This document shows positions 1 through 8,502 of a DNA stretch of 17,820 nucleotides, one piece after another. How positions within the stretch are numbered: the first letter of the stretch is position 1; each line of letters begins with the position of its first letter. The stretch comes from Bacteroidales bacterium UBA4318. Its GTDB lineage: Bacteria > Bacteroidota > Bacteroidia > Bacteroidales > UBA932. The notes below the pieces were generated by a model. It was given only the letters and a program-made list of their open reading frames with translations. It ran no database searches and was not told the origin of the DNA. The DNA is taken from NCBI GenBank assembly GCA_002393895.1, contig DGUE01000041.1, positions 1 to 17,820 of the forward strand, given 5' to 3'. The position numbers were made by a program, and so were the translations under genes.

Positions 1-1232
1 GGGTTATGTATCATCCCGTCCTGCAGCAGGGTGGCGGGGGAATTGTTGTCTTCCAGATATCTCAGCACCGACCAGGACTTCAGGCTCATCGTCGCCGAAG
101 GCTTGTACTCCGTCCAGATGATGCGCCGGTTGAACTTGTCCCAGGCGAGGCGGGAGACATTGCCGGAAAAGGCCCCGATTCGTTCTGTGCGACCGGTAGT
201 GTCTATTCGGACGAGTTCCGTCGCGCAGTCCAGCCCCGAATGCAGCGCCAGCAGACCTTCGTCGGTGAATGTCAGGGAGTTATAGCTGTCGTAGAGGCGC
301 CCGGGGCGCACCAGGTCCCTCCCTTCGAAGAATGGAGCGCGGGCACTGTCGGCCGCCGCCCATTCTGCGCGGAAAGCATCCTGAATCCCCTTGAAACCGG
401 AATAAAGATTCTTTTTGCGGCCCGAACCCTGGATGACGGTTTTCTGAAGGACGTTGAAAGGCAGGAAGCGGGAGTTGGCGTTGTGGAAGTATCTGCGCGT
501 GAAAAGAGTGTCCGAATAGGCCGTCCGCATACCTGCAATCAGCACATATCCGGCGCGGTAATAATCGGGGGTATAACGCTTCTGCGAGCCGTAGCGCCAT
601 TGCCAGAAGTCCCGGTAGAGGCTGTCGGCAAGAGCCACGTGATAGTATTCGAGGAAGTCGGCCGTGCGCCCGCGCCCGCTGGAAGTCAGGGCGGTTTCGG
701 CAACCACCGCATCCCCTTCGAGCAGCGCTGGACCGGGGTAGATGGCAGATGCCGCACCCACCGCAAGATCCCCGATCAGATACTCCAGCGGCCGGAACAC
801 CCTGCTTGCGCGGGAGAACTGCATCTGCGCCACGTGCCGGCCTTCGTGCACCGCCAGTTGCGTGATCCAGGGGGTGGATTCGGGGTTGTAGGTTTCCGGA
901 TTGGTATAGAGTTCCATACGCCTCGGGGCCCAGGTGACCATTCCGTTGGCCTCGGCGGTGTAGGTGTGCAGGATGACAGGCATCTTCCTGCGGTACATCT
1001 CGTTAGGATAAAACCCGCAACTGAATTTCTGGGCGGCGGTAAAGCTCTCCAGACTCTTGGCGTACTCGCGTGCCAGCGAGTCGGCAGCCTCGGGATAAAT
1101 GATGCGGAAGTGCTCGCTTTCAAGGCTTTTCCATTTGATGGAAGATGGGTCCACGCCACCGGTCACCACCTGCGCGTTCAATGCCAGCGCAGTAGCAAAA
1201 ATCCCGATTATCAAAGCCCCCAGATGCCTCAT
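1..1232 (-). CDS. Secreted HExxH metallopeptidase-like protein with C-terminal beta-propeller (3' end off window)
   Basis: Read on the minus strand from ATG at 1232; the frame stays open to the window edge (410 codons visible, C-terminus missing). Residues 1-20 form a signal peptide (MRHLG..., likely cut after ALNA), so the protein should be exported to the periplasm or surface. Residues 129-133 read HEGRH, an HExxH zinc-site motif, in the context LAVHEGRHVAQ; LLEGDAVVAE at 171-179 supplies a glutamate (E172) suited to be the third zinc ligand of a gluzincin. From about residue 317 the text (YNSLTFTDEGLLALHSG...) looks like the first blades of a TolB/PD40-type propeller. This architecture, with a HExRHxxQ motif, is a family I know from Bacteroidota, where it is usually annotated only as TolB-like or hypothetical. 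Peptidase activity and substrate are inference. It is divergent from the Na/Pi transporter, 60 nt apart. Confidence 0.8.
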   Translation of the reverse strand, partial: MRHLGALIIGIFATALALNAQVVTGGVDPSSIKWKSLESEHFRIIYPEAADSLAREYAKSLESFTAAQKFSCGFYPNEMYRRKMPVILHTYTAEANGMVTWAPRRMELYTNPETYNPESTPWITQLAVHEGRHVAQMQFSRASRVFRPLEYLIGDLAVGAASAIYPGPALLEGDAVVAETALTSSGRGRTADFLEYYHVALADSLYRDFWQWRYGSQKRYTPDYYRAGYVLIAGMRTAYSDTLFTRRYFHNANSRFLPFNVLQKTVIQGSGRKKNLYSGFKGIQDAFRAEWAAADSARAPFFEGRDLVRPGRLYDSYNSLTFTDEGLLALHSGLDCATELVRIDTTGRTERIGAFSGNVSRLAWDKFNRRIIWTEYKPSATMSLKSWSVLRYLEDNNSPATLLQDGMIHN

Positions 1233-1292
1233 CTTGCGGTGTTTTCAATTATTTTCAGTAAATTTAACCGATTTTTCGCAATTTAACAATTT
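1233..1292. promoter_or_regulatory. Divergent intergenic region, putative promoters
   Basis: This 60-nt A+T-rich spacer separates two divergent genes and must hold both start signals. On the plus strand TAAATTTA at 1259-1266 matches the TAnnTTTG element except in the last base, 26 nt before the transporter ATG. The octamer AATTTAAC occurs twice (1261-1268, 1280-1287). No convincing -33 TTTG and no Shine-Dalgarno sequence is visible for either gene, so the exact promoter positions are uncertain. Confidence 0.35.
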
Positions 1293-3035
1293 ATGAGTCT
1301 TTTCCTTAGGATTCTGACCCTGCTCGGCTCACTGGGAATGTTCCTTTACGGAATGTCGCTGATGAGCGGAGGCCTCCAGAAAATGGCCGGTGACCGTCTG
1401 CGCACCTTCATGGCCAAGATGACCTCCAACACTTTCAAATGCATCCTTACGGGTATCACGGTAACCGCCCTGGTGCAGTCGTCCACCGCTACCACCCTGA
1501 TGCTGGTGAGCTTCGTGAATGCGGGGCTGTTGTCGCTAGCAACCGCAGTCGCGGTGATCATGGGCGCGAACATAGGCACCACCGTCACCGCGTGGATCTT
1601 CGCCCTCTCCTTCGGCGGATCCTCCTTCAGCCTCGGCACCATAGCTATCCCGCTGATGTTCTTCGCCTTCGTGCTCATCAGCGCCAGCAAAAAGAAATAC
1701 AACAACCTCGGTGAGTTCCTGATGGGATTCGCCTTCCTGTTCCTGGGTCTCACCACCCTGCGGGAAACTTCCACCGTGCTGCTCGACAACGAGCCGGTGC
1801 GCCACTTCCTCGGCACTCTCACGGGCTGGGGCGGCCTGAGCATCCTCCTCTTTATGGTTGCTGGCGCCTGCATGACCCTGATGCTCCAGAGCTCCGCCGC
1901 CACGATGGCCATCACCATGGTGCTCGTCGCCAACGGCTACATCCCCTTCGAGATGGCTGCGGCGATGGTTCTGGGCGAGAATATCGGAACCACCATCACC
2001 TCCAACATCGCCGCCTCGGTCGCGAACGTGTCGGCAAAGCGCACGGCGCGCGCCCATCTACTCTTCAATGTGTTCGGCGTGTTCTGGGTGTGCTGCCTCT
2101 TCCATCCCTTCCTGGGTCTGCTGGGCAATATAGTGGAATTGTTCGGCTTCCCCAACCCGGCGGCAACCGATTTCGCCGCGGCCGACGAAGCCACCCGCAC
2201 CGCGCTGATCGCGTCCCTGCCCTATAGCGTCGCCACCCTGCATACCCTCTTCAATATCATCAACACCTGCATCCTCGTCTGGTTCATCCCCGTCATCGTA
2301 AAGATAGTCACCTGGATGGTTCCCAGCCCCAAGGAGGGAGAGGGCCCTGCCAGGCTCAAGTACATCAGCGCCGGTACGGTTGTCACCGCCGATATGGCCC
2401 TTGCCTCGGTGAAGATGGAGCTGGTGCGCTTCGGCGACCTCTGTCGCAAAGACCTTAACTACATCCGTGAGGCCGTGTTCGCAAAGAACCAGGAAGAGTT
2501 CGAGAAGGCCAATGAGAGCCTGGTGAAGTATGAGGAGATCACCGACCATATGGAGCACGAGATCGCGGCCTACCTCAACGACGCCACCCGCAACGAGATG
2601 TCTCACGACGGCGTGGTGCGCATCCGCAGTTTCTATCGCATCATCGGCGAGATGGAGTCCCTTGGCGACAGCGGCGAGAGCATAGGCAAGATACTTTCCC
2701 GCGCCTGGGCCCACGGGCAGAAGTTTACACCAGATATGACCCGTAAGCTGGAGCGCCTGATCAACCTGGTGGATGTGGCCTACGGGGCGATGCACGACAA
2801 CCTGGCCACCCCTCTGGTGCAGCTGGAGAACATTACCAACGCCGAGGATGCCGAGCAGAACGTGAACGCCTACCGCGACACCCTGCGCGAAGAGCACCTC
2901 GCCAACGTCGAGAAGGCCAACTACCCCTACGAGACCGGTGCATTCTATATGGATGTGGTGAACTCCCTCGAGAAGATGGGCGACTTCATCATCAACATCT
3001 CCCAGGCACAGATCAGTGCCAAACCGGGGAGGTAA
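1293..3035 (+). CDS. Na/Pi cotransporter family protein with C-terminal PhoU-like domain
   Basis: 580 aa, full length for the bacterial NptA/PNaS family with a PhoU-like tail. The N-terminal half (about 1-340) is strongly hydrophobic with the two inverted repeats typical of the family: each has a QSS motif (VQSSTATT near 61-68 and LQSSAATM near 198-205) followed by G(A/E)NIGTT (91-97 and 228-234). These motifs line the Na+/phosphate site in this family. Residues about 365-570 are charged and helical (FGDLCRKDLNYIREAVFAKN..., LVDVAYGAMHDNL..., VNSLEKMGDFIINI), matching PhoU helices, and probably act as a cytoplasmic regulatory domain. Expected role: Na+-coupled phosphate uptake or export across the inner membrane. 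prmC follows after 12 nt, so the two are probably co-transcribed. Confidence 0.93.
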   Translation: MSLFLRILTLLGSLGMFLYGMSLMSGGLQKMAGDRLRTFMAKMTSNTFKCILTGITVTALVQSSTATTLMLVSFVNAGLLSLATAVAVIMGANIGTTVTAWIFALSFGGSSFSLGTIAIPLMFFAFVLISASKKKYNNLGEFLMGFAFLFLGLTTLRETSTVLLDNEPVRHFLGTLTGWGGLSILLFMVAGACMTLMLQSSAATMAITMVLVANGYIPFEMAAAMVLGENIGTTITSNIAASVANVSAKRTARAHLLFNVFGVFWVCCLFHPFLGLLGNIVELFGFPNPAATDFAAADEATRTALIASLPYSVATLHTLFNIINTCILVWFIPVIVKIVTWMVPSPKEGEGPARLKYISAGTVVTADMALASVKMELVRFGDLCRKDLNYIREAVFAKNQEEFEKANESLVKYEEITDHMEHEIAAYLNDATRNEMSHDGVVRIRSFYRIIGEMESLGDSGESIGKILSRAWAHGQKFTPDMTRKLERLINLVDVAYGAMHDNLATPLVQLENITNAEDAEQNVNAYRDTLREEHLANVEKANYPYETGAFYMDVVNSLEKMGDFIINISQAQISAKPGR

Positions 3036-3039
3036 GGAG
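3034..3039 (+). promoter_or_regulatory. Shine-Dalgarno-like ribosome binding site of prmC
   Basis: AAGGAG overlaps the stop codon of the transporter gene and lies 8 nt before the prmC ATG at 3048. A good Shine-Dalgarno match is notable because most starts in this window, as in Bacteroidota generally, lack one. It supports ATG 3048 as the start and suggests translational coupling. Confidence 0.55.
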
Positions 3040-3047
3040 TCCGGATT

Positions 3048-3917
3048 ATGCTTTTAAAAGACTTTATAAAAGACGGAATTGCCGCGCTGTCGGGCCTCTA
3101 CCCCAAAGAGGAGGCGCGCAGCATGGTAATGTTCTACTGCGCGGACGTGTTCGGATTCCCTTCGTATCAGCATATTACCGAACCCAAGACCGAGGTGCCG
3201 GCGGATCTGCTGGAGCAGGCACTGGACGATGTCCGCCGGCTCTCGGAGGCCGAGCCTTTGCAGTATGTCCTGGGTTACACCGAGTTCTGCGGCCGCACTT
3301 TCAAAGTGGACCATCGCGCCTTGATCCCGCGAGTCGAGACGGAACTTCTCTGCATGAAGGCCGAGGAGATGGCTCCGAAGAAAGAAGGCCTCAAGATACT
3401 GGATCTTTGCACCGGTTCCGGCTGCATCGCCTGGACCCTTGCTATGGACCTTCCGGGTGCGGAGGTAACCGCGACGGATCTTTCGGAAGAAGCCCTCGAA
3501 CTTGCCTCCGAGCAGTTCAAGCGCCTTTCCAGGAAGGTTGTGCGCCCCCGTTTCGTGAAGGCGGACCTGCTGGATATCGACGGAACCATCAAGGCCGCCG
3601 CGGAGCCATCATTCGATGTCATCACCGCAAATCCTCCCTATGTGATGAACTCCGAAAAGGTGGAGATGCGCCCCAACGTGCTCGGCTGGGAGCCGCACAT
3701 GGCCATCTTCGCCCCCGACCGGGATCCCCTGGCGTTCCACAAGGCCATCGCGGTGACCGCCCTCCGCCTGCTCGCACCCGAAGGATACGGGATCGTGGAG
3801 ATCAACACCGAACTGGCCGAAGAAACCGCCGCAGTATTCTCGCAGGCAGGCTTCTCCTCCGTAGAAATCATCCGCGACTTCTTCGACCGTCCCCGCTTCG
3901 TAAGCTTCAGGAAATGA
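3048..3917 (+). CDS. prmC: Peptide chain release factor N5-glutamine methyltransferase
   Basis: 289 aa, normal size for PrmC/HemK. The enzyme methylates the glutamine of the GGQ motif in release factors RF1/RF2 using S-adenosylmethionine, in the cytoplasm. Visible signatures: EPLQYVLG at 69-76, LIPRVETE at 92-99 (family consensus is LIPRPETE, so V replaces the usual P), the SAM-binding glycine-rich loop DLCTGSGCIA at 119-128, the acidic strand end ATDLS near 142-146, and the catalytic NPPYV at 195-199. The start is chosen by the SD-like AAGGAG upstream and the good N-terminal match to the helical domain of the family. Its TGA overlaps the ATG of the downstream lipoprotein gene (ATGA, 3914-3917), so these genes are translationally coupled. 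Confidence 0.95.
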   Translation: MLLKDFIKDGIAALSGLYPKEEARSMVMFYCADVFGFPSYQHITEPKTEVPADLLEQALDDVRRLSEAEPLQYVLGYTEFCGRTFKVDHRALIPRVETELLCMKAEEMAPKKEGLKILDLCTGSGCIAWTLAMDLPGAEVTATDLSEEALELASEQFKRLSRKVVRPRFVKADLLDIDGTIKAAAEPSFDVITANPPYVMNSEKVEMRPNVLGWEPHMAIFAPDRDPLAFHKAIAVTALRLLAPEGYGIVEINTELAEETAAVFSQAGFSSVEIIRDFFDRPRFVSFRK

Positions 3918-4864
3918 GAATGGGCAGACATATAGTTTTTGCATTCGCGCTGCTTCTGGCCATATCCTGCGGGGGGCGGAAGAAGGCGGCGGCGCCGGTG
4001 GTGCAGCCGGACAGGGCCTTCCCTCAACCGATGGTGCCGACGGCCTACACCGAGCCGGCGGAACGTCTGGAATATCTGGCCTGCCATTATTGGGATGGCT
4101 TTTTCGATGGGGCCGGAAGGACGGATTCCGCGCGAGTGATCGGGGTGCCCAAGGGGGCTGTGGAGCAGGCTCTGGCAAACTATATAGCCGTGCTCAACGA
4201 GATGCCCCTTCCGCAGGCGCAGAACAGCATGGGCCGTCTCTTCGACCAGCTGTCCGCAAAGCAGCAGGCGGATACGGCCTCGCGCGTGTATCTTGCTATG
4301 ACAGAGATAGTTGCGCGCTACCTCTACGACCCGAACTCCCCTATGCGGGACGAGGACCTCTATCTGCCATTCGTGCAGAGGATGGCGGCTTCTCCTCTCA
4401 CCCGCGAGAATATGCGCACAGCCTTTCGCTACGAGGCGACTATGTGCGCCCTGAACCCCCGCGGCAGCATCGCCCCGGACTTTGTGATTACTCTCCGGAA
4501 CGGCACCGGAGTCCGCATGCATTCGGTGCGGGCCGAGCGCACGATACTGTTTTTCAGCAACCCCGGCTGCCAGAACTGCAAAGAGATTATCGATGCCCTG
4601 AAGGGCGATGAATACGTCTGCCAGCAGGTTTCCGACGGAAAGCTGGCGATTCTCAATATCTATATCGACGAAGACCTGAAGGCCTGGCGGGACTATATGC
4701 CCATCTACCCCAAAGAGTGGCTGAACGGCTATGACGCCGCGCATATCCTCCGTCAGGATCAGCTCTACTGCATCCGCGCCATCCCATCCCTGTACCTTCT
4801 GGATGCAGAAAAGCGCATCCTTCTGAAGGACGCGCCTGTCGATCGGGTGCTGAAGGCTCTTTAA
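3914..4864 (+). CDS. DUF5106 lipoprotein with thioredoxin-like CxxC domain
   Basis: 316 aa from ATG 3914, which overlaps the prmC stop by 4 nt. The same frame is open far upstream inside prmC, but the signal peptide fixes the start here: MRMGRHIVFAFALLLAISC, with the lipobox ending at C19. ATG 3920 is a possible alternative. Residues about 45-175 match the helical DUF5106 region known from Bacteroidales lipoproteins (YLACHYWDGFFDG...). The C-terminal domain is thioredoxin-like: strand ILFFSNPG, then CQNC at 219-222, and a cis-proline context AIPSLYLLD at 289-297. It is expected to be an envelope thiol-disulfide protein anchored by lipid; its partner is unknown. It ends 1 nt before the convergent DUF4249 gene, with no recognisable terminator between them. 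Confidence 0.85.
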   Translation: MRMGRHIVFAFALLLAISCGGRKKAAAPVVQPDRAFPQPMVPTAYTEPAERLEYLACHYWDGFFDGAGRTDSARVIGVPKGAVEQALANYIAVLNEMPLPQAQNSMGRLFDQLSAKQQADTASRVYLAMTEIVARYLYDPNSPMRDEDLYLPFVQRMAASPLTRENMRTAFRYEATMCALNPRGSIAPDFVITLRNGTGVRMHSVRAERTILFFSNPGCQNCKEIIDALKGDEYVCQQVSDGKLAILNIYIDEDLKAWRDYMPIYPKEWLNGYDAAHILRQDQLYCIRAIPSLYLLDAEKRILLKDAPVDRVLKAL

Positions 4865-4865
4865 C

Positions 4866-5897
4866 CTATTCCGGCAAGGGCGGGTTCTCGCCACCATAAT
4901 ACACCAGGGGATAGGACCTCTCCCCAAGATAGAAACCGGTGGAACTGGGGTTGGCTATGCCGATGAACCCTATTCCGCCGTCGATATTGTCCGGTATCTG
5001 GACATCTTCCAGGGCAAGGTCACCCCCTCCGTCGCTGATTGAATTCAGGGCCTTGAAATAGTAGAAGTAGGCTTTTGAGATGCCGTAGACCTTGACTATG
5101 GCCGTGGTGGCAACCTTCACCGAATCGGCGCCCTCCATAATGGTGGTCAGGCCGAAGGAACTCTTGCTGATAACAGGTTTAAGCGTCGCAGTCCCGTTCG
5201 CGAACATATTGTCGGTGATGATGCCGTATTTGTTCGTCGACCCTATTTCGAAAGGCATTTCATCCGCCACAAAGTGGCCCTCGTTCAGCACAGGGTCGTC
5301 ATCGGCCCAGAAATCACGGCGCTTGTCCATCGTGTCCTGGCCGATTTCTACATTATCCTTGTAAAAGGTGCTTTCCCCGTGGTCTATCAGCGTGAGCCGG
5401 AAGAAACTCTCCTCCGGATCGCTGTCCTTGAGGGTCGTGTCGAAGCGGTAGCAGACGTTCACATATCCCCCCTCGTCCCTCTGGTGCACGGTTACGGTGT
5501 CCACCTTGGTTACGGTGGGAGCGTCCGGCACAATCTGTTCGTTGCTGGCCTTGAAGCCGTCGGCCGCCACCTCGATCCGCACTTTGTCGCCCGCCTTGAA
5601 ATCTGCCTTGAAGGTAAAGTATTTGCTCGGCCCCATATAGTCGTCGTTCCGGCTAGTAAGGGTGTTGGTTTTCGCCACCAGGGAGCCGTTCACATAGCAG
5701 TTCAGTTCTCCGGAAGAGACCATGCTCACATATTCGGTATGGCTCACCGCCACATACACGGTGTGCCACTGCTCATCTGCGGAAAGGTGGGCGTTCAGCA
5801 CCAGTTCGTCCGCTTTGCTCTCAGGCTTGTATTCCAGCGGATTGTCGCAGGCGGCCAGAAGCGCCGCAGCCATCATCATATACAGGATCTTCTTCAT
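4866..5897 (-). CDS. DUF4249 family lipoprotein, partner of the adjacent TonB-dependent receptor
   Basis: 343 aa. MKKILYMMMAAALLAAC is a lipoprotein signal peptide with the lipidated cysteine at residue 17. The body matches DUF4249 as known in Bacteroidota: early beta strands (LVLNAHLSADEQWHTVYVAVSHTEYV), an Ig-like segment with GDKVRIEVAADGFKASNEQIVPDAP, and the closing PSSTGFYLGERSYPLVYY. DUF4249 lipoproteins are usually encoded right after a TonB-dependent receptor and presumably help ligand capture at the outer membrane, much as SusD does for SusC; the ligand is unknown. Here only 4 nt separate its start from the receptor stop, so the two form one transcription unit. It is convergent with the DUF5106 gene. 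Confidence 0.85.
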   Translation of the reverse strand: MKKILYMMMAAALLAACDNPLEYKPESKADELVLNAHLSADEQWHTVYVAVSHTEYVSMVSSGELNCYVNGSLVAKTNTLTSRNDDYMGPSKYFTFKADFKAGDKVRIEVAADGFKASNEQIVPDAPTVTKVDTVTVHQRDEGGYVNVCYRFDTTLKDSDPEESFFRLTLIDHGESTFYKDNVEIGQDTMDKRRDFWADDDPVLNEGHFVADEMPFEIGSTNKYGIITDNMFANGTATLKPVISKSSFGLTTIMEGADSVKVATTAIVKVYGISKAYFYYFKALNSISDGGGDLALEDVQIPDNIDGGIGFIGIANPSSTGFYLGERSYPLVYYGGENPPLPE

Positions 5898-5901
5898 CGC
5901 G

Positions 5902-8409
5902 CTAGAATTTATAGGTATAGGAAATCGACGGCAGGATGGGCAGGATGGTGATCTTCGTGAGTTCCTGCTTCTTGCGGTAGGTCCCGGGGGACGATGCGTC
6001 GTAGTCTGTGCTATAGTCCGAGAACACGAAGTTCGGGTTCATATTGTTGTAGGCGTTATACACCCCGAAACTCCAGACGGCCTGCCCGTGCCGCTTCTGT
6101 TTGGTGTGGTTGAGGCTCAGGTTCAGCCGGTGGCTCGGCGGCAGGCGGTAGTTGTTTCGGGAAGGGGAATAATCCTCCGTTGTCACGCTTCCGTCGGGAT
6201 ACATCACCTGCGTCTGGCGTTCGGGCACGGTCATGGTGCCGCCGCTCGCAAAGGTCCAGGTGGCGCTGAGGGAGAGTTTCTTGCCAAACTGATGGTTCAC
6301 CACCAGCGAGAGGTTGTGCCTGCGGTCGTAGCGGTAGGGGAAGGGCTTTCCGCCGTTGATGGTGCCGTCCGGGAACACGCGGTCGCTCCAGGCGAGGGTG
6401 TATCCCAGCCAGCCGGTGGTGGGGCCGTCCTTCTTCTCCACGAAGAGTTCCACTCCGCGGGCGAGGCCTTCTCCCATCTCCACGTTCTTCTGCCAGTTGG
6501 CGGAGTTGCCGAAGAAGGATGTGCCGTCGCTGTATTCCAGGATGTTGTGCATCCACTTGTAGTAGCCCTCCAGCGAGAACTCCCATCCGGGGATGCCGCT
6601 GTAGTAGGCCCCGACGCTGACCTGGTCCGAGGTGACGGGCTTGATCTTGTCGGTGATGGGCACCCAGAGGTCCATCGGCAGGGTGATCTTTGCGGGCGAG
6701 AGCAGATGCACGTACTGCGCCATGCGCGAGTAGGAGGCCTTGGCGGAGATATCCTCCGTGAAGTTGTACTTGGCGCTCATCCTGGGCTCCAGGCTCCAGT
6801 AGGGGGTGCCGAGGGTGTAGAAGAAGGCCGCGTGCAGGCCCGGATTCAGGGTCAGACGCTCGCCGATGCTGATGTCATCCTCCGCATAGACCGACATTTC
6901 GTGCCCGTGGAGGATGGCGTTGGCGGATGCCTTGAAGGTGGTGTCTACGGCAACCTCGGTCGCATCGCTCTCATAGATGTATCCCCCCAGGGTCTCGGGG
7001 ATGAAGGTATGGTTCACGTACTCCGCACCGAACTTGATCAGGTGCTGAGGCGAGGGGGTGTAGTCGAAGTCCAACTTGGCGGTCAGGTCCCGCATTCCGG
7101 AGTGGTAGAGTATGCTGAACACGTCCCGGCTCTTTTTCCCGTCCACGACATCCACGTTCTCGATATCCACCCCCACCTGCATCTTGTAGCGGGTGTAGGC
7201 TACGGTGGCGTTGGAGAAGAGGCGGTTGTTAAAGATGTGGTTCCAGCGCAGGGCGGCAAGGGTGTTGCCCCAGCGGATGTCGATGTTGTTGCTGTCGGAA
7301 TAGCTGTGGCTGGCGGTGGTGTTGTCCCCGTAAGATATTGTGCCAAAGCCGTTATCCTTATCTTTATAGAAGAAGATATCGCGGCCGTTGTAGGCGTTAA
7401 GGTAGATTCGGTCGCGGTCGGAGATGCGCCAGCTGAGCTTGCCGTTGAGGTCGTAAAAATAGTAGTTGCCGTTGAGGTCGTGGGCACGCAGGATCGGGGT
7501 GAAAAAGAGGGTGTGCATCCCGCGCCCGCTGACGCTGAAGGCGAGTTTATCCTTGATGATAGGGCCCTCCAGGTGCAGTTTGTCGCTGATGGCGCCCACG
7601 CTCACGGTGCCGTGGTACTCCTTCATGTTGCCGTCGTTGGTGCGGATGTCGATGATGGAGGAGATGCGGCCGCCGTACCTGGCGGGGAAGGAGCCTTTGT
7701 AGAGGGTGACCTTTTTCACCGCTTCCGGCTGGAAGATGGAGAAGATTCCCATCAGATGCTCGGCGTTGTAGAGGGAGATGCCGTCCAGCAGAAGGAGGTT
7801 CTCTTCGGGGCCTCCACCACGCACGTAAATACCTGAAAAACCTTCAGTTCCCGCCTGCACGCCCGGCATTAGCTGGATGGTCTTGAGCACATCCGCCTCG
7901 CCGAAGAGGGTGGGTGTCTGCTGGATCACAGTCACCGGCACCTCGATGGCGCTCATCTTGGTGGAGAGTATGCCCGCGTCCTTGGTGGCCACCACCGTGG
8001 CGCTGTTGAGCTGCAAGTCCTGGTTCAGGATGAAGTTGATGGTGGTGTCCCTCTGCAGATTGATGGAGACGGTCTGGTCGGAGTATCCCATGTAGGAAGC
8101 GGTGAGTTCGTGGGCACCCTTTGGCAGCGTGAGGGTGTAGAATCCGTATGGGTTGGTCACCGCGCCGGTTATGCCCTGGCCGGCACTTGCCTGGCTCTCG
8201 CCGGTCCGGCTCGTGCTTCCTTGGCCTTCGCCCGTCTGGCTCGTGCTTTTTGCCGGTTTGCGCGCCACTACACCGGCGGAAATCAGCGTCTCCCCGGTCT
8301 TCGCATCGGTGATGTACCCGCTGATGGTCGCTTTGCCCTGGGCTTGTGATATGTATTCGGCGGCAAAACACAAAAACACAGCCGCCGCAAACTTTAAAAC
8401 TAATCTCAT
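5902..8409 (-). CDS. TonB-dependent outer membrane receptor with CarboxypepD_reg-like N-terminal domain
   Basis: 835 aa from ATG 8409. The frame extends 12 codons further upstream (to 8445), but 8409 gives a clean signal peptide (MRLVLKFAAAVFLCFAAEYISQAQG) so it is preferred. Residues about 26-135 form the beta-sandwich domain seen at the front of Bacteroidota receptors (ISGYITDAKTGETLISAGV, NPYGFYTLTLPKG), interrupted by a low-complexity insert at 51-80. The plug follows: FGEADVLKTIQLMPGVQ, YVRGGGPEENLLLLDG, then FPARYGGRISSIIDI. The rest is a beta-barrel ending in SYTYKF, with the terminal aromatic typical of BAM substrates. It imports a ligand across the outer membrane using TonB/ExbBD energy; the DUF4249 partner suggests something other than a SusC/SusD glycan locus, but the substrate cannot be told. 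Confidence 0.93.
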   Translation of the reverse strand: MRLVLKFAAAVFLCFAAEYISQAQGKATISGYITDAKTGETLISAGVVARKPAKSTSQTGEGQGSTSRTGESQASAGQGITGAVTNPYGFYTLTLPKGAHELTASYMGYSDQTVSINLQRDTTINFILNQDLQLNSATVVATKDAGILSTKMSAIEVPVTVIQQTPTLFGEADVLKTIQLMPGVQAGTEGFSGIYVRGGGPEENLLLLDGISLYNAEHLMGIFSIFQPEAVKKVTLYKGSFPARYGGRISSIIDIRTNDGNMKEYHGTVSVGAISDKLHLEGPIIKDKLAFSVSGRGMHTLFFTPILRAHDLNGNYYFYDLNGKLSWRISDRDRIYLNAYNGRDIFFYKDKDNGFGTISYGDNTTASHSYSDSNNIDIRWGNTLAALRWNHIFNNRLFSNATVAYTRYKMQVGVDIENVDVVDGKKSRDVFSILYHSGMRDLTAKLDFDYTPSPQHLIKFGAEYVNHTFIPETLGGYIYESDATEVAVDTTFKASANAILHGHEMSVYAEDDISIGERLTLNPGLHAAFFYTLGTPYWSLEPRMSAKYNFTEDISAKASYSRMAQYVHLLSPAKITLPMDLWVPITDKIKPVTSDQVSVGAYYSGIPGWEFSLEGYYKWMHNILEYSDGTSFFGNSANWQKNVEMGEGLARGVELFVEKKDGPTTGWLGYTLAWSDRVFPDGTINGGKPFPYRYDRRHNLSLVVNHQFGKKLSLSATWTFASGGTMTVPERQTQVMYPDGSVTTEDYSPSRNNYRLPPSHRLNLSLNHTKQKRHGQAVWSFGVYNAYNNMNPNFVFSDYSTDYDASSPGTYRKKQELTKITILPILPSISYTYKF
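8188..8247 (-). repeat. In-frame 30-nt tandem duplication inside the receptor gene
   Basis: Two adjacent 30-nt units (24 of 30 positions identical by eye) encode STSQTGEGQG and STSRTGESQA, residues 55-74 of the receptor. A partial third copy, SAGQG, follows. The units lie inside a loop of the N-terminal beta-sandwich domain, where relatives usually go almost directly from the strand to a (T)NPYGFY motif. Confidence 0.7.
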
Positions 8410-8502
8410 ACCGTTATTCAACCCTACATTTTGGAAAACTTGCACAAAGTTCTGAATAAAAAATGAAATACTTCGATTATTAGATGCAAAAACAGGGAAT
8501 AA
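8410..8502 (-). promoter_or_regulatory. Upstream region of the receptor gene with candidate -7 element
   Basis: A+T-rich leader of the receptor/DUF4249 operon. On the minus strand GAACTTTG (8445-8452) matches TAnnTTTG except for its first base and would give a leader of about 30 nt. A second candidate, TAGGGTTG (8419-8426) with TTTG 18 nt upstream (8445-8448), would leave almost no leader. Neither is an exact match, and no further gene is visible here. Confidence 0.3.

Noticed and set aside
6..1286. 426-codon open frame on the plus strand
   Set aside because: It is antisense to the metallopeptidase-like gene, whose minus-strand frame has a signal peptide and HExxH motif; the plus-strand translation has no family features.
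2058..2897. 279-codon open frame on the minus strand
   Set aside because: Opposite strand of the PhoU-like part of the phosphate transporter; no start signal or domain.
3407..3913. N-terminal extension of the DUF5106 gene into prmC
   Set aside because: The signal peptide and lipobox begin at ATG 3914; the upstream part is only prmC read in another frame.
3638..4927. 429-codon open frame on the minus strand
   Set aside because: Opposite prmC and the DUF5106 gene, and overlaps the DUF4249 end; no coherent protein features.
5722..7836. 704-codon open frame on the plus strand
   Set aside because: Antisense shadow of the TonB-dependent receptor and DUF4249 genes; rich in V/H/G, no recognisable domain, produced by high G+C at third positions.
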